15,024 nt of DNA, taken from Victivallales bacterium (GTDB lineage Bacteria; Verrucomicrobiota; Lentisphaeria; Oligosphaerales; Lenti-02). This document shows, piece after piece, positions 6,998-14,896 of the stretch. Below the pieces are notes generated by a model. That model was not told where the DNA came from. It worked only from the letters and a program-made list of their open reading frames with translations, and searched no databases. Numbering within the stretch: position 1 is the stretch's first letter; every line of letters starts with the position of its first letter. The stretch covers positions 1-15,024 of the forward strand of contig JABGQJ010000112.1 of assembly GCA_018648945.1 (NCBI GenBank), in the 5' to 3' direction. The position numbers were made by a program, and so were the translations under genes.

Positions 6998-7006
6998 CTG
7001 CCTTGC
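6989..7006. promoter_or_regulatory. 18-bp near-palindrome overlapping the -35 box, possible operator
   Basis: GCATGGCA-AC-TGCCTTGC pairs at 7 of 8 positions on each side of a two-base centre. It covers the whole TTGCCA -35 element of the operon below it, where a repressor would block polymerase. Its sequence differs from the palindrome by iclR, so a different regulator may bind, for example the DeoR-type protein at the right edge. That partner is a guess. Confidence 0.3.
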
Positions 7007-7075
7007 GGTCTCGTTCCATGAGGCCCGTCACGGTCGAGCCGACTGCGCCGAGGACGCTCCTCCTCTGCATCTCTG

Positions 7076-7103
7076 TTGCGTCGGGGACGGGATTGGGTAT
7101 AGT
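7076..7103 (+). promoter_or_regulatory. Candidate promoter for the LolA-like/FtsX/ABC/beta-barrel operon
   Basis: TTGCGT (7076-7081, 3 of 6) is followed after 16 bases by TATAGT (7098-7103, 5 of 6). The start would be near 7110, about 57 bases before ATG 7167. The rest of the 236-base divergent gap (6931-7166) shows no small gene. Confidence 0.3.
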
Positions 7104-7166
7104 CACGACGGCACCGCCTCCAACCCCGGGACCAGCAGCAAACGGCGGAAGTGCCGAGGAGACTCC

Positions 7167-7949
7167 ATGAAGTCCATGCTTGCCCCTCTGTTTGTCCTTG
7201 CGGTCGCGCTGACGGTGCCCGCCGCCGAGCCGCCGGCTACGCTCCTGAAGGCCGATGGCAGCCTGGATGTGGACAAGGTGGTGCGCCATTTCGAGAATCT
7301 GTACCGCTCGGATACCAGCGTCGCCTTGATGCGACTCACTGTGACTCGCCCGCGGCGGGAACGGACGTTGCGCATGAAGTCATGGACCCAGGGCGAGGAG
7401 CGGGCGCTGATCCAGATCCTGGACCCACCACGCGAGAAGGGGACCGCCACGCTGAAGGTCGAGAAGAACCTCTGGAACTACCTGCCCCGCATCCGCCGGA
7501 CGATCCGCATTCCCCCGTCCATGATGCTGTCTCCCTGGATGGGCAGCGATTTCACCAACGACGATCTGGTGCGTGAGTCCTCCTACAGCGAGGACTACGA
7601 CTACGAACTGGCCGGGAAGTCCACGGACCCCGAGGGTTGGGTGGTGCGGTTCAAGGCCAAGCCGGGAGTCGTTGGCCTGTGGTCGCGGTTCGATTTGGTG
7701 GTCAGCCCAGATGGACGGGTGCCCTTGGTCTCCAAGTGGTACAACCGCAAGGAGAAACTCTCCCGGACGTTGGCGTGGGATCTCATCCTTGTTCTGGACG
7801 GCAAACGCTTGCCCACACGAATGACCTTGGTGCCGGTGGACCGCAAGGACCAGGGGTACAAGACGACCATGGTGTACGAGGAGATCGATTTCGACGTGGA
7901 ATTGCCGCCCGGCACCTTCAGTCTCTCTCGCCTGGAGCGCCAGCATTAG
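7167..7949 (+). CDS. Periplasmic LolA-like outer-membrane lipoprotein-sorting protein
   Basis: The 260-residue product starts with a signal peptide (MKSMLAPLFVLAVALTVPAA, cleavage near residue 20), so it is periplasmic. The mature part shows the pattern of the LolA-like group usually named outer membrane lipoprotein-sorting protein. Examples are ALIQILDPPREKGTATLKVE, NLWNYLPRIRRTIRIPP, MGSDFTNDDLVRESSYSEDY, and the closing YEEIDFDVELPPGTFSLSRL. The LolA fold is an open beta half-barrel that shields acyl chains; proteins of this group are thought to carry lipoproteins or lipids between membranes. ATG 7167 follows a GAGGAG site by about 5 bases. It opens an operon with two FtsX-type permeases, their ATPase and a beta-barrel, which suggests it is the carrier between the inner-membrane complex and the barrel. 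Cargo is unknown. Confidence 0.85.
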   Translation: MKSMLAPLFVLAVALTVPAAEPPATLLKADGSLDVDKVVRHFENLYRSDTSVALMRLTVTRPRRERTLRMKSWTQGEERALIQILDPPREKGTATLKVEKNLWNYLPRIRRTIRIPPSMMLSPWMGSDFTNDDLVRESSYSEDYDYELAGKSTDPEGWVVRFKAKPGVVGLWSRFDLVVSPDGRVPLVSKWYNRKEKLSRTLAWDLILVLDGKRLPTRMTLVPVDRKDQGYKTTMVYEEIDFDVELPPGTFSLSRLERQH

Positions 7950-7950
7950 T

Positions 7951-9180
7951 TTGGGATCAAGCACTTTCCAAATTGCCTGGCGGAATCTCTGGCGCAGTCC
8001 ACGGCGGACGGCGTTGGCCTTGGCGGCGATCGCGGTCGGGCAGTGGGCATTGCTGTTCACGCAAGGGCTGATGCGCGGTTACGGGGACGGGATCCAGGAC
8101 GCGATCACCGGCCCGATGGTTGGCCATGTGCAGCTTCATGCCAAGGGCTACGAGGACGAGCGGGCGATGGATCTGGTCCTGACCGGTTTGGCCGAGGGGG
8201 TGCGCGAGCTCCGCGCCAGACCAGGCGTGCGGGACGTGGCCCCCCGGATCTACGCACCGGTGCTGGTCGCGCCGGAACGGAAGGCCTTCATGGCCACCGT
8301 CGTGGGGGTGGACCTGCCGTCGGAGTCGCAGCCCTTTGGTCTGCTTGCCGCGCAAGGCGAGCCACTCAAGCCACGCCACGTGCTGATTGGCTACCGGCTT
8401 GCCCGCACTGCCGGGCTGGTGGCAGGCCAGGAGATTGCCGTGGTCGGACAGGCGGCGGACGGCAGCTTGGCAAACGATCTCTACACGGTGCAGGGAATCA
8501 TCAAAGGCCCCGTCGATCTGGTGAATCGGCTGGGCGTGGTCATGGATTTGGCGGACGCGCAGGAGCTGTTCGTGCTGCCGGACCAGGCCCACGAGTTGGT
8601 GGTGCGCATGGAGGGACTGGCGCAGGTGCCAGCGTTTAGTCGCGAACTGCACGCGAGCTGCCCGCTCGCGGGAGCGGAGATCAGGACCTGGCGAGAAATC
8701 GTCCCGGAGCTGACCACGATCATCGACCTGAGTGGCAAGGTGGGCTATTTCATCCTGAGTTTGGTCCTGGTGGCGGCAGTGGCGGGTACCGCGAACACGC
8801 TGATGATGGCCACCTACGAACGAATGCACGAGTTTGGTATGTTGTTGGCCCTGGGGTGCAGCCCGCGCCGAGTGGTCCGGATGATTCTCATGGAGGCCAC
8901 GATGCTGGCGGCGGTGGGAGTGGCTGCAGGTACGGCTTTGGGCTGGGGGTTCGTGGCGATCACGTCCCGAACCGGCATCGACATGGCTTCCTGGGGTGGC
9001 GAACATGTGAGCGATTTGGCCTACGCGGGCATGCGCCTGCCGCTGCTCGTCTACCCCCGCATCACGACGCTTGACCCGATCGTCGGCTTGATCGCCGTGG
9101 TTTTGGTTTCCCTGCTGGCGGCCGCCTGGCCTGCCTGGTTCGCCGGGCGTTTGGACCCCATGGAGGCCATGCGCGCATGA
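7951..9180 (+). CDS. FtsX/LolCE-type ABC transporter permease (first subunit)
   Basis: The 409-residue protein has the MacB/LolCE/FtsX design: one N-terminal membrane segment (about 18-40), a large periplasmic domain (about 45-260), then three segments near 264-286, 315-337 and 375-397. It ends in the family-typical PAWFAGRLDPMEAMRA. TWREIVPEL at 246-254 resembles the segment before the second membrane helix in LolC/LolE proteins and recurs in the next gene. The only start that keeps the conserved FQIAWRNLWRSPRRT opening is TTG at 7951, one base after the stop of the LolA-like gene. No good ribosome site precedes it (a GGAG lies 13 bases away), so translation probably depends on the upstream gene. 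Such permeases extract or move lipids and lipoproteins mechanically. It overlaps the next gene by ATGA. Confidence 0.85.
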   Translation: MGSSTFQIAWRNLWRSPRRTALALAAIAVGQWALLFTQGLMRGYGDGIQDAITGPMVGHVQLHAKGYEDERAMDLVLTGLAEGVRELRARPGVRDVAPRIYAPVLVAPERKAFMATVVGVDLPSESQPFGLLAAQGEPLKPRHVLIGYRLARTAGLVAGQEIAVVGQAADGSLANDLYTVQGIIKGPVDLVNRLGVVMDLADAQELFVLPDQAHELVVRMEGLAQVPAFSRELHASCPLAGAEIRTWREIVPELTTIIDLSGKVGYFILSLVLVAAVAGTANTLMMATYERMHEFGMLLALGCSPRRVVRMILMEATMLAAVGVAAGTALGWGFVAITSRTGIDMASWGGEHVSDLAYAGMRLPLLVYPRITTLDPIVGLIAVVLVSLLAAAWPAWFAGRLDPMEAMRA

Positions 9181-10418
9181 ACCTCCCCATCGCCACCCGG
9201 TACGCCCTGCGCAGTCTGCTGCGCCATCGCCGTCGTAGTGTTCTCTCGGCGGTGGGCATCGCAGTCGGCTGCTCGGTCTGCATGTTCATGGTCGGGTTCG
9301 TCCGCGGTGAGGGAGAGACGATCATGCGGGCGGCCGCCGAAAGCGGCTCCGGGCATCTGCGGTTTGCCCCCAAGGGCTGGCGCGAGACCGGGAACGACCG
9401 CTTGCGGCTGCCGGCTTGGCAAGAACTGCTGGACCTGGCCGACCGAGTCTCTGGCGTGCTCGTGGCGTGCCCCCATGCCCGAAGCGACGCCCTGCTGGCC
9501 ATGGGAACGCGAACGGCCGGGGTCATCATGCTTGGCGTGGATGCGCAGCGAGAGATGCGGGCGAACCGGCTGGTTCAGAAGGTGACCAACGGACGCTACC
9601 TGCGCCCCGGCGAGACCGGTGCGGTGGTGATTGGTGGATCCCTGGCGGAACGGCTCGATGTGGACGTGGAGGACGACCTGATGGTCACCGTCTCAGCCCA
9701 GGACGGCGAGATGCAAAGCGCCATGCTTCGCGTGGTCGGCATCGTCGATACGGGCAGCAAGATGCTGGATACCGCGCTCTGCCACGTGTCTCTGAGGGAT
9801 GTGGCCGAACTGACTGGGCACGACCGGGTCGGGGAGATCAGCGTGCTCCTGGCCGATGCCGACCTGCTCCCCCAGGCCATCGCCGAAGTGACCGGGCCTC
9901 TGCGAGCCCGGGCCGACATCGTGACCTGGCTTGAGATCATCCCCGAGCTGGCCTCGGGCGTGGAAGTGGACGAGACCTGGGCCAAGATCATGGTGACCAT
10001 CGTGACCTTGGTGGTCTTCCTCGGGATCGCCAGCGCCCAACTCGCAGCCGTGCTGGAACGGCGGCGCGAGTTCGCCGTGCTCGCGGCGCTGGGGATGAAG
10101 GGGGGGCGACTGGTGCGGATCATGCTGACCGAAGGGGTGATCCTGGGGGTGACGGGAGGCGTCCTGGCGCTGTTCATCGGGCTCCCGACCACCTACCTCT
10201 CCGCGACCCGGGGCATCGACTTCCGCGGCTGGTCCGGCGGGGCGGACTACGGCATCTCCAATATTCTGCTGGAACCGGTGGTCTACGGCGATTTTGGCTG
10301 GTGGCTTGTGCCCCTGGCATTGGGGCTGGCGGTGGTATCCACAACCCTCAGCTCTCTCTATCCCGCCTGGTATGCGCTGCACACCGATCCGGCCAGCGCC
10401 TTGCGAGTGGACCAGTGA
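9177..10418 (+). CDS. FtsX/LolCE-type ABC transporter permease (second subunit)
   Basis: The 413-residue protein is a distant paralogue of the preceding one. It has a first membrane segment at about 21-43, a periplasmic domain to about 265, then segments near 270-292, 315-338 and 374-396, and a closing PAWYALHTDPASALRVDQ. TWLEIIPEL at 250-258 matches TWREIVPEL of its partner. REFAVLAALGMKGGRLVRIM at 297-316 is the coupling region that meets the ATPase in this fold. Its ATG overlaps the stop of the first permease by four bases (ATGA), a sign of coupled translation and equal amounts. The two probably form a heterodimer like LolC and LolE. The ATPase gene starts 14 bases after it. Transport cargo is not known. 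Confidence 0.87.
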   Translation: MNLPIATRYALRSLLRHRRRSVLSAVGIAVGCSVCMFMVGFVRGEGETIMRAAAESGSGHLRFAPKGWRETGNDRLRLPAWQELLDLADRVSGVLVACPHARSDALLAMGTRTAGVIMLGVDAQREMRANRLVQKVTNGRYLRPGETGAVVIGGSLAERLDVDVEDDLMVTVSAQDGEMQSAMLRVVGIVDTGSKMLDTALCHVSLRDVAELTGHDRVGEISVLLADADLLPQAIAEVTGPLRARADIVTWLEIIPELASGVEVDETWAKIMVTIVTLVVFLGIASAQLAAVLERRREFAVLAALGMKGGRLVRIMLTEGVILGVTGGVLALFIGLPTTYLSATRGIDFRGWSGGADYGISNILLEPVVYGDFGWWLVPLALGLAVVSTTLSSLYPAWYALHTDPASALRVDQ

Positions 10419-10432
10419 GACAGGACGAAGCG

Positions 10433-11161
10433 ATGCATAGCGAACTGCTGATCCAAGCCAGAGACGTCACCAAGACCTACCAGACCGGCGCGCTCGAGGT
10501 CCCGGCCCTGCGCGGCATTTCCGTGGACATCCTGGCGGGGGATTTCCTGACCATCGTCGGTCCCAGCGGCAGTGGCAAGACCACGTTCCTGAATCTGGTC
10601 GGTGCCCTGGATTCCCCCACCTCCGGCGAGATGCACGTCTTCGGCCAGGATATCGCCGCGTTGACAAAACGGGCCCGCTCGGACCTGCGCCTGGGGTCGC
10701 TTGGCTTTGTCTTCCAGGCCTACAATCTGGTGCCCGTGCTGACCGCCCGGGAGAACGTCGAGTTCGTGCTCGAACTGCAGGGATTGGGGCGTGAGCAGCG
10801 GCGGCAAAGGGCCGAAGAGGTCCTGGCCCAGCTTGGCTTGGACGACCTGGCCGACCGGCGGCCCAACGAGCTTTCGGGCGGGCAGCAGCAGCGGGTGGCT
10901 GTGGCTCGTGCCGTGGCCTCGCGCCCCCGTCTCGTGTTGGCCGACGAGCCCACGGCCAACCTGGATGGCGAGAATGCCGAGATGCTGATCGAGATGATGC
11001 GGACGCTAAACCGCGAGCAGGGCATCACCTTCCTCTTCTCCACCCACGATCCGAGGGTCGTGCGCCACGCGCGCCGCGTGATCACCCTTGAGGACGGCCT
11101 GGTCGCCAAGGACGAGAGTCGAGCCGTCCCCCCCTGCGCCGAGGAGGCCGAAGATGCGTGA
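10433..11161 (+). CDS. ABC transporter ATP-binding protein, LolD/MacB type
   Basis: The 242-residue ATPase has every expected motif: Walker A GPSGSGKT at 43-50, Q-loop Gln95, signature LSGGQQQR at 147-154, Walker B RLVLADEPTANLD at 166-178 and H-loop His205 in FSTHDP. The span FVFQAYNLVPVLTARENVEF is typical of the LolD/MacB/FtsE group that works with FtsX-type permeases. ATG 10433 was chosen because an AGGA site lies 8 bases upstream and homology begins here. The open frame runs further upstream to 10301, but that part overlaps the permease gene and is not typical. Its last 8 bases overlap the start of the beta-barrel gene. It powers the two permeases encoded just before it. Confidence 0.93.
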   Translation: MHSELLIQARDVTKTYQTGALEVPALRGISVDILAGDFLTIVGPSGSGKTTFLNLVGALDSPTSGEMHVFGQDIAALTKRARSDLRLGSLGFVFQAYNLVPVLTARENVEFVLELQGLGREQRRQRAEEVLAQLGLDDLADRRPNELSGGQQQRVAVARAVASRPRLVLADEPTANLDGENAEMLIEMMRTLNREQGITFLFSTHDPRVVRHARRVITLEDGLVAKDESRAVPPCAEEAEDA

Positions 11162-12419
11162 CCATCCCTGCGCCGCGGTTCTTGCCCTGCTCCTTGCCAC
11201 CCAGTTGGCGGGGGGGATGGAGCTCTGGAGCCAACAGCAGAAGGAGCGCCATCTGACGCTCAGTCCGACGCTCAAGACCAGTGCGCTGCTGGCCCACCAC
11301 CCGGACGACGCTTTCCTCTTCCCTCACGAATGGTCCGCCCTGAGCCTGTCCCGTCTGCGTCTGGATCTGCATGCCCGTTGGGGCGATGATCTCGACGCGC
11401 GCCTGGCCTACGAGTTCGGTGCCCGGTGGTACAACCAGCACGACGGGATCACCGATCTCCTCGGCCTCTCGTCCCTCACCCTCCCCATCCCGTTCCGGCT
11501 GACCCCGGTTCATCACGACTGGTACGAAGGGAAGCGGCTGCTTGGCACACGCGAACTGGACCGTGCGTTCGTGGCCTTCCACCCCGATTGGGGAGAGGTC
11601 GTGGTCGGGCGTCAGGCCATCGGCCTGGGGCGGGGCGTGCTGTTCAGCGCCACCGATCTGTTCTCCCCCTTCTCTCCCGTGGAGGTGGACCGTGAATGGC
11701 GGCGTGGGGTGGATGCGGTGCGGCTCGAACGGCGACTCTCGCCGACCGCGAGCATCGAAGCGATTGCGGTGGGCGGCGAACACTGGGACGAGTCCGCCTT
11801 CGTCCTCCGTTTTCGCGGCTATTTCGGCCTGGTCGATGCGGCGCTCTTGGGCGGCAGACGAGGCACTGACCAGTTCGTGGGCGCTGTCGTTTCCGCCGCG
11901 ACCGGGGACGCCGAGGCCCACGGCGAAGTCATGGTGTTCCGGACTCGCGATGAACACCCCCAGGGCAGTATCTTCGGCGATGGGGACACGATCCCCAAGG
12001 CCGTGCTCGGGGGGTCCTACACGTTCAACGTCGGCAATGGCCTGACCGTGCTCGGCGAGTACCACTACTCCGGCTTCGCCAGCCACGAGGCCGACCAGGC
12101 CCAGTTGCTCTTTGTCCAGCCCGAGTACCTGGCTCGCTACCTGCGCGGCGACACCCAGATCATCTGCCGGCACGCCGTCGGGCTTCAGCTCGCCTATTCG
12201 CTCAACGAAGCTCTGACCAGCACCGTGAACGTGATCCTCAACCCAAGGGATGGCTCCGGCGTGCTGTCCCCTTCCATGCGCTGGGATATCAGCCGCAACG
12301 TGTCTCTGACCGTCGCCGGCTACCTTGGCTGGGGGGAGCAACCGGTGAACGCCATGTTGCAGAGCGAATACGGGGCCTATGGGCAAAGCCTGTTTGCCCA
12401 GCTTGGCCTCTACTTCTGA
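11154..12419 (+). CDS. Outer-membrane beta-barrel protein in the LolA-like/ABC operon
   Basis: The 421-residue product has a signal peptide (MRDHPCAAVLALLLATQLAGG, cleavage near 21-22). It then has many alternating-residue beta strands with aromatic girdles (LSLSRLRLDLHARWGDDLDA, LGGSYTFNVGNGLTVLGEYH, VSLTVAGYLGW). It ends in LGLYF; a terminal Phe is the usual signal for BAM-assisted assembly. VVGRQAIGLGRGVLFSATDL resembles the region before the pore in alginate-export- or DUF1302-like barrels, but I cannot place the family with certainty. ATG 11154 lies inside the end of the ATPase gene (8-base overlap) and has GAGGAGG about 6 bases upstream, so the two are translated together. Being last in the LolA-like/permease/ATPase set, it may be the outer-membrane end of the same path. 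Function is otherwise unknown. Confidence 0.8.
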   Translation: MRDHPCAAVLALLLATQLAGGMELWSQQQKERHLTLSPTLKTSALLAHHPDDAFLFPHEWSALSLSRLRLDLHARWGDDLDARLAYEFGARWYNQHDGITDLLGLSSLTLPIPFRLTPVHHDWYEGKRLLGTRELDRAFVAFHPDWGEVVVGRQAIGLGRGVLFSATDLFSPFSPVEVDREWRRGVDAVRLERRLSPTASIEAIAVGGEHWDESAFVLRFRGYFGLVDAALLGGRRGTDQFVGAVVSAATGDAEAHGEVMVFRTRDEHPQGSIFGDGDTIPKAVLGGSYTFNVGNGLTVLGEYHYSGFASHEADQAQLLFVQPEYLARYLRGDTQIICRHAVGLQLAYSLNEALTSTVNVILNPRDGSGVLSPSMRWDISRNVSLTVAGYLGWGEQPVNAMLQSEYGAYGQSLFAQLGLYF

Positions 12420-12471
12420 GCTCACGCACCATCCGCTTCCTCCCTCGTCGAACCCGAAAGAGACTACCTCG

Positions 12472-13374
12472 ATGGACTTTGCGCTTCTCCTCACCGGCAC
12501 GGCCTGTGGCTTCCTGCACAGTGTCTACTCGGCGCTATCCAAGGTCGTGCTCAAGCGCGGGCTGAAGACGCCGCTTCTGTTTCTCCTGTACGTGAACGTC
12601 TTCCAGGCATTGGGCACGTTTGCCCTCTGGGTGGCGGTCAAGCCAACACTGCCGGGCGAGGCGCTCGGCCCGTTGTTGGTGGCAGGCGGGACCTGCGTCC
12701 TCGCCTATTTCTTCCTCTATGCCTCCTTGGCGTGCGGGGACGTCTCCAGTGTCATGCCGATCATGGGCAGCAAGGTCATCTTCTCCGGTGCCCTGGCCCA
12801 TGTGATGCTGAACGAGGGACACAGTTGGCCCATCTACCTGGCGGTGTCCCTGGTCGCCGTGTCGGTTGGTGTGCTTGGCTACTCGCCAACCAAGGGGGAG
12901 CACTCCCGCTTCCAGGCCAAGCCCATTGTGCTGATGCTCCTCTGCTGCGTGGTCTTCTCCTTCACGGACATTTTCATCAAACGGTCGCTCGTACATCTCG
13001 ACCCCTACAACTTCCTGGTCTACTACAATCTGATCGTTGGCGTGGCCTCCCTGCTGATCATCCCCTATCTGAAGCACCGAGGCGTTTCTCTGCGGGTTGG
13101 TCCGCGCAACCTGCGGATGATCGGGCTCTCGGCCCTGTTCCTGGTCTCCTCCACGCTGCTCTTCGTAATTGCCCTCAACCTGGCCGACGGGGTAGTGATC
13201 CCCAATATCCTGATGGCCACCCGAGGCGTGTTCATCGTTCTGATTAGCCTGGTGCTCAGCCACCGCGGCAGCAAGGCCCTCGACGAGCAGAGCCGGGGAG
13301 TGTACGCGTTCCGCTTCCTCGCCTCCCTGCTTATTGTCCTCTCGATCGTGATTGCGCTGTGGGAGAGCAAATAG
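12472..13374 (+). CDS. DMT-superfamily (EamA-like) membrane transporter
   Basis: The 300-residue protein is almost wholly hydrophobic, with about ten membrane helices in two EamA-like halves. The first half contains VSSVMPIMGSKVIFSGALAH (91-110) and a following LAVSLVAVSVGVLGY. The second contains VVIPNILMATRGVFIVLISL (241-260), which is the same motif in the repeat, and a final LASLLIVLSIVIALW. DMT proteins export or exchange small metabolites (amino acids, nucleotide sugars, drugs); the substrate is open. ATG 12472 was chosen over an upstream in-frame ATG at 12379 because the membrane fold starts here and the earlier codons lie in the barrel gene. The ribosome site is weak (GAAAGAG about 11 bases away). 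It sits 52 bases after the barrel gene on the same strand and may be co-transcribed. It converges with the sugar kinase with a 10-base gap. Confidence 0.82.
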   Translation: MDFALLLTGTACGFLHSVYSALSKVVLKRGLKTPLLFLLYVNVFQALGTFALWVAVKPTLPGEALGPLLVAGGTCVLAYFFLYASLACGDVSSVMPIMGSKVIFSGALAHVMLNEGHSWPIYLAVSLVAVSVGVLGYSPTKGEHSRFQAKPIVLMLLCCVVFSFTDIFIKRSLVHLDPYNFLVYYNLIVGVASLLIIPYLKHRGVSLRVGPRNLRMIGLSALFLVSSTLLFVIALNLADGVVIPNILMATRGVFIVLISLVLSHRGSKALDEQSRGVYAFRFLASLLIVLSIVIALWESK

Positions 13375-13384
13375 CGACGTTCGC

Positions 13385-14881
13385 TCAGTCCTGGGTGGCG
13401 ATCACATAGGGAGCAGCGGCACCACCGTCGCCAAGGAGCGAAGCGAACATGCTGGCGTAGTCGTCGGCCCGTTCGCGCACGGCCCGGATCACGGCGGCGG
13501 ACTCGACCGGGACGCGCACCGGTTCGGCATGGGAGATGGCCGGACAGAGGGCGTGAAGCGTACCGCGCGCACCCGCCAAATCCTCGTCCTTGAGCGACCA
13601 GACCGGAACCGTCGCGAAGAGCGCGGCGAGAATGCGCCGGAAGAACACGCCCTTGCTGGCCCCGCCGCCGAGGACGATGCCACCCGCCAGACCACTCGTC
13701 GCCACGTGACGGAACACGCGCTCGAGGTCGCAGCACATGCCGAGCGCCAGAGCCCGCACGAGATCGGCCCGCGGCGTATGGGAGCCCAGCCCGAGGAATG
13801 CCCCGCCGCCAGGCGCGTCCGCACAGAACGGGCTCGTCTGGGTAAACCAAGGCAGGCAGCTCAACCCCTTGGGCGGAAGAAGCTGCTCCGAGAAGATGGC
13901 ATCCAGTGCCCCCAGAGCGGTCGGCAGGTCATCGTCGATGAGGGTCCGCAGCCCCCAGTCCCAGCTGACATTCCCAGTCAGCAACGGCTGCACCACTAGA
14001 TTGCCGGGCCCGCTGGGCGAACCGATCACGAGCTGCACAGGCGCGTAGCCGACGGTGGGATCGGGGACGACGAAGTTGCCGACCCAGGCCGTACCCAGCG
14101 AGACCTGCAGGGGGCGTTCGCAGATCCCCTCGGCCGACAGGAAGCCCGCCTCGTGGTCCATGTAGGGACCGGCCACCGGCAGGCCAACCGGCAGACCCAG
14201 CCGCGCGGCCGCAGCGGGACAGAGCGGGATGGTCTGATGCCCTTGCCGGAGAGGTGCGACCGTATTGATGTCACAATTGACCACCTGGAGAGGGACCGCA
14301 TCCAGACGATCCTCAAGCACATTGTAGCAGCCGAGTTGGAGGGCGTTGCAGGCGTCTTGCCGCCAGGCACCGGTCAGCGCGAAGAAGGCGAGTTCACCGG
14401 CCCCCACGTAACGGGTGGCAGGTGTGAAAGCCTCCGGTTGGCGATCCCGCAGCCAGGCGAGCCGGGCCAGCCCCATGGCGGGGCCTTCCCGTTGGCTCAA
14501 TTCGCGCCAATACTCGGCCGACTTGGCATCGGCGACCTGGGCTCGGTGGCTGCCGGCGCGACTGTCGTTCCAGAGGTACATGGGGGTATGGGCTGCGCCG
14601 GTCTCACCATCCACCATGGCGCCGCTGCCGCCCTGAGCGGCCAAGCCGAGGCCCGCGACCTGGGCCCAGCCAGAGCCAAGCGCGGTACGGAGTTCGTGCA
14701 TCACATCGTCGAGGGCGCAGCGCAGGGCCGGGACATCCTGCTCGCGCGTGCCATCGGCCTCGCTGCGCAGGGGCAGGCGGCGGGCGGCCTGGGCCAGAGC
14801 GGCCCCGCCATCCCCCGAGAATGCAGCCGCCTTCAGATTGGTGGTGCCCAGATCGATGCCGATGAAGATGGGATGGCTCAT
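13385..14881 (-). CDS. FGGY-family carbohydrate kinase
   Basis: The 498-residue protein matches FGGY kinases in length and in both ASKHA domains. IGIDLGTTNLKAAAF at 7-21 is the phosphate-binding loop. VAGLGLAAQGGSG and MYLWNDSRAGSHRA (101-114) are typical of the sugar-binding half. VAGPYMDHEAGFLSAEG has the expected catalytic base at Asp242. GGIVLGGGASKGVFFRRILA at 400-419 is the adenosine-binding part. The enzyme uses ATP to phosphorylate a sugar or polyol in the cytoplasm. The substrate cannot be read from these motifs; xylulose, fuculose, rhamnulose and others are possible, and deoxy-sugar products of the nearby glycosidases make a ketose such as L-fuculose or L-rhamnulose plausible. ATG 14881 has an AGAGGA site 7 to 8 bases upstream. 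It follows the DeoR-type regulator by 15 bases and is probably in the same operon. Confidence 0.88.
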   Translation of the reverse strand: MSHPIFIGIDLGTTNLKAAAFSGDGGAALAQAARRLPLRSEADGTREQDVPALRCALDDVMHELRTALGSGWAQVAGLGLAAQGGSGAMVDGETGAAHTPMYLWNDSRAGSHRAQVADAKSAEYWRELSQREGPAMGLARLAWLRDRQPEAFTPATRYVGAGELAFFALTGAWRQDACNALQLGCYNVLEDRLDAVPLQVVNCDINTVAPLRQGHQTIPLCPAAAARLGLPVGLPVAGPYMDHEAGFLSAEGICERPLQVSLGTAWVGNFVVPDPTVGYAPVQLVIGSPSGPGNLVVQPLLTGNVSWDWGLRTLIDDDLPTALGALDAIFSEQLLPPKGLSCLPWFTQTSPFCADAPGGGAFLGLGSHTPRADLVRALALGMCCDLERVFRHVATSGLAGGIVLGGGASKGVFFRRILAALFATVPVWSLKDEDLAGARGTLHALCPAISHAEPVRVPVESAAVIRAVRERADDYASMFASLLGDGGAAAPYVIATQD

Positions 14882-14896
14882 GTTGGGTTCCTCTGG

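Noticed and set aside
4876..7170. 764-codon open frame on the plus strand
   Set aside because: It lies antisense to the glycosidase gene, whose protein shows a coherent fold. The antisense translation is rich in Arg, Gly, Ala and His with no domain pattern, as expected from codon bias in GC-rich DNA.
11082..12500. 472-codon open frame on the minus strand
   Set aside because: Antisense shadow of the beta-barrel gene, which has a signal peptide, ribosome site and C-terminal Phe. The shadow has none of these.
13373..13385. Hairpin AGCGA-CGT-TCGCT over the convergent stop codons of the DMT gene and the kinase
   Set aside because: Only five pairs and no T-run. It may help end transcription both ways but could easily be chance.
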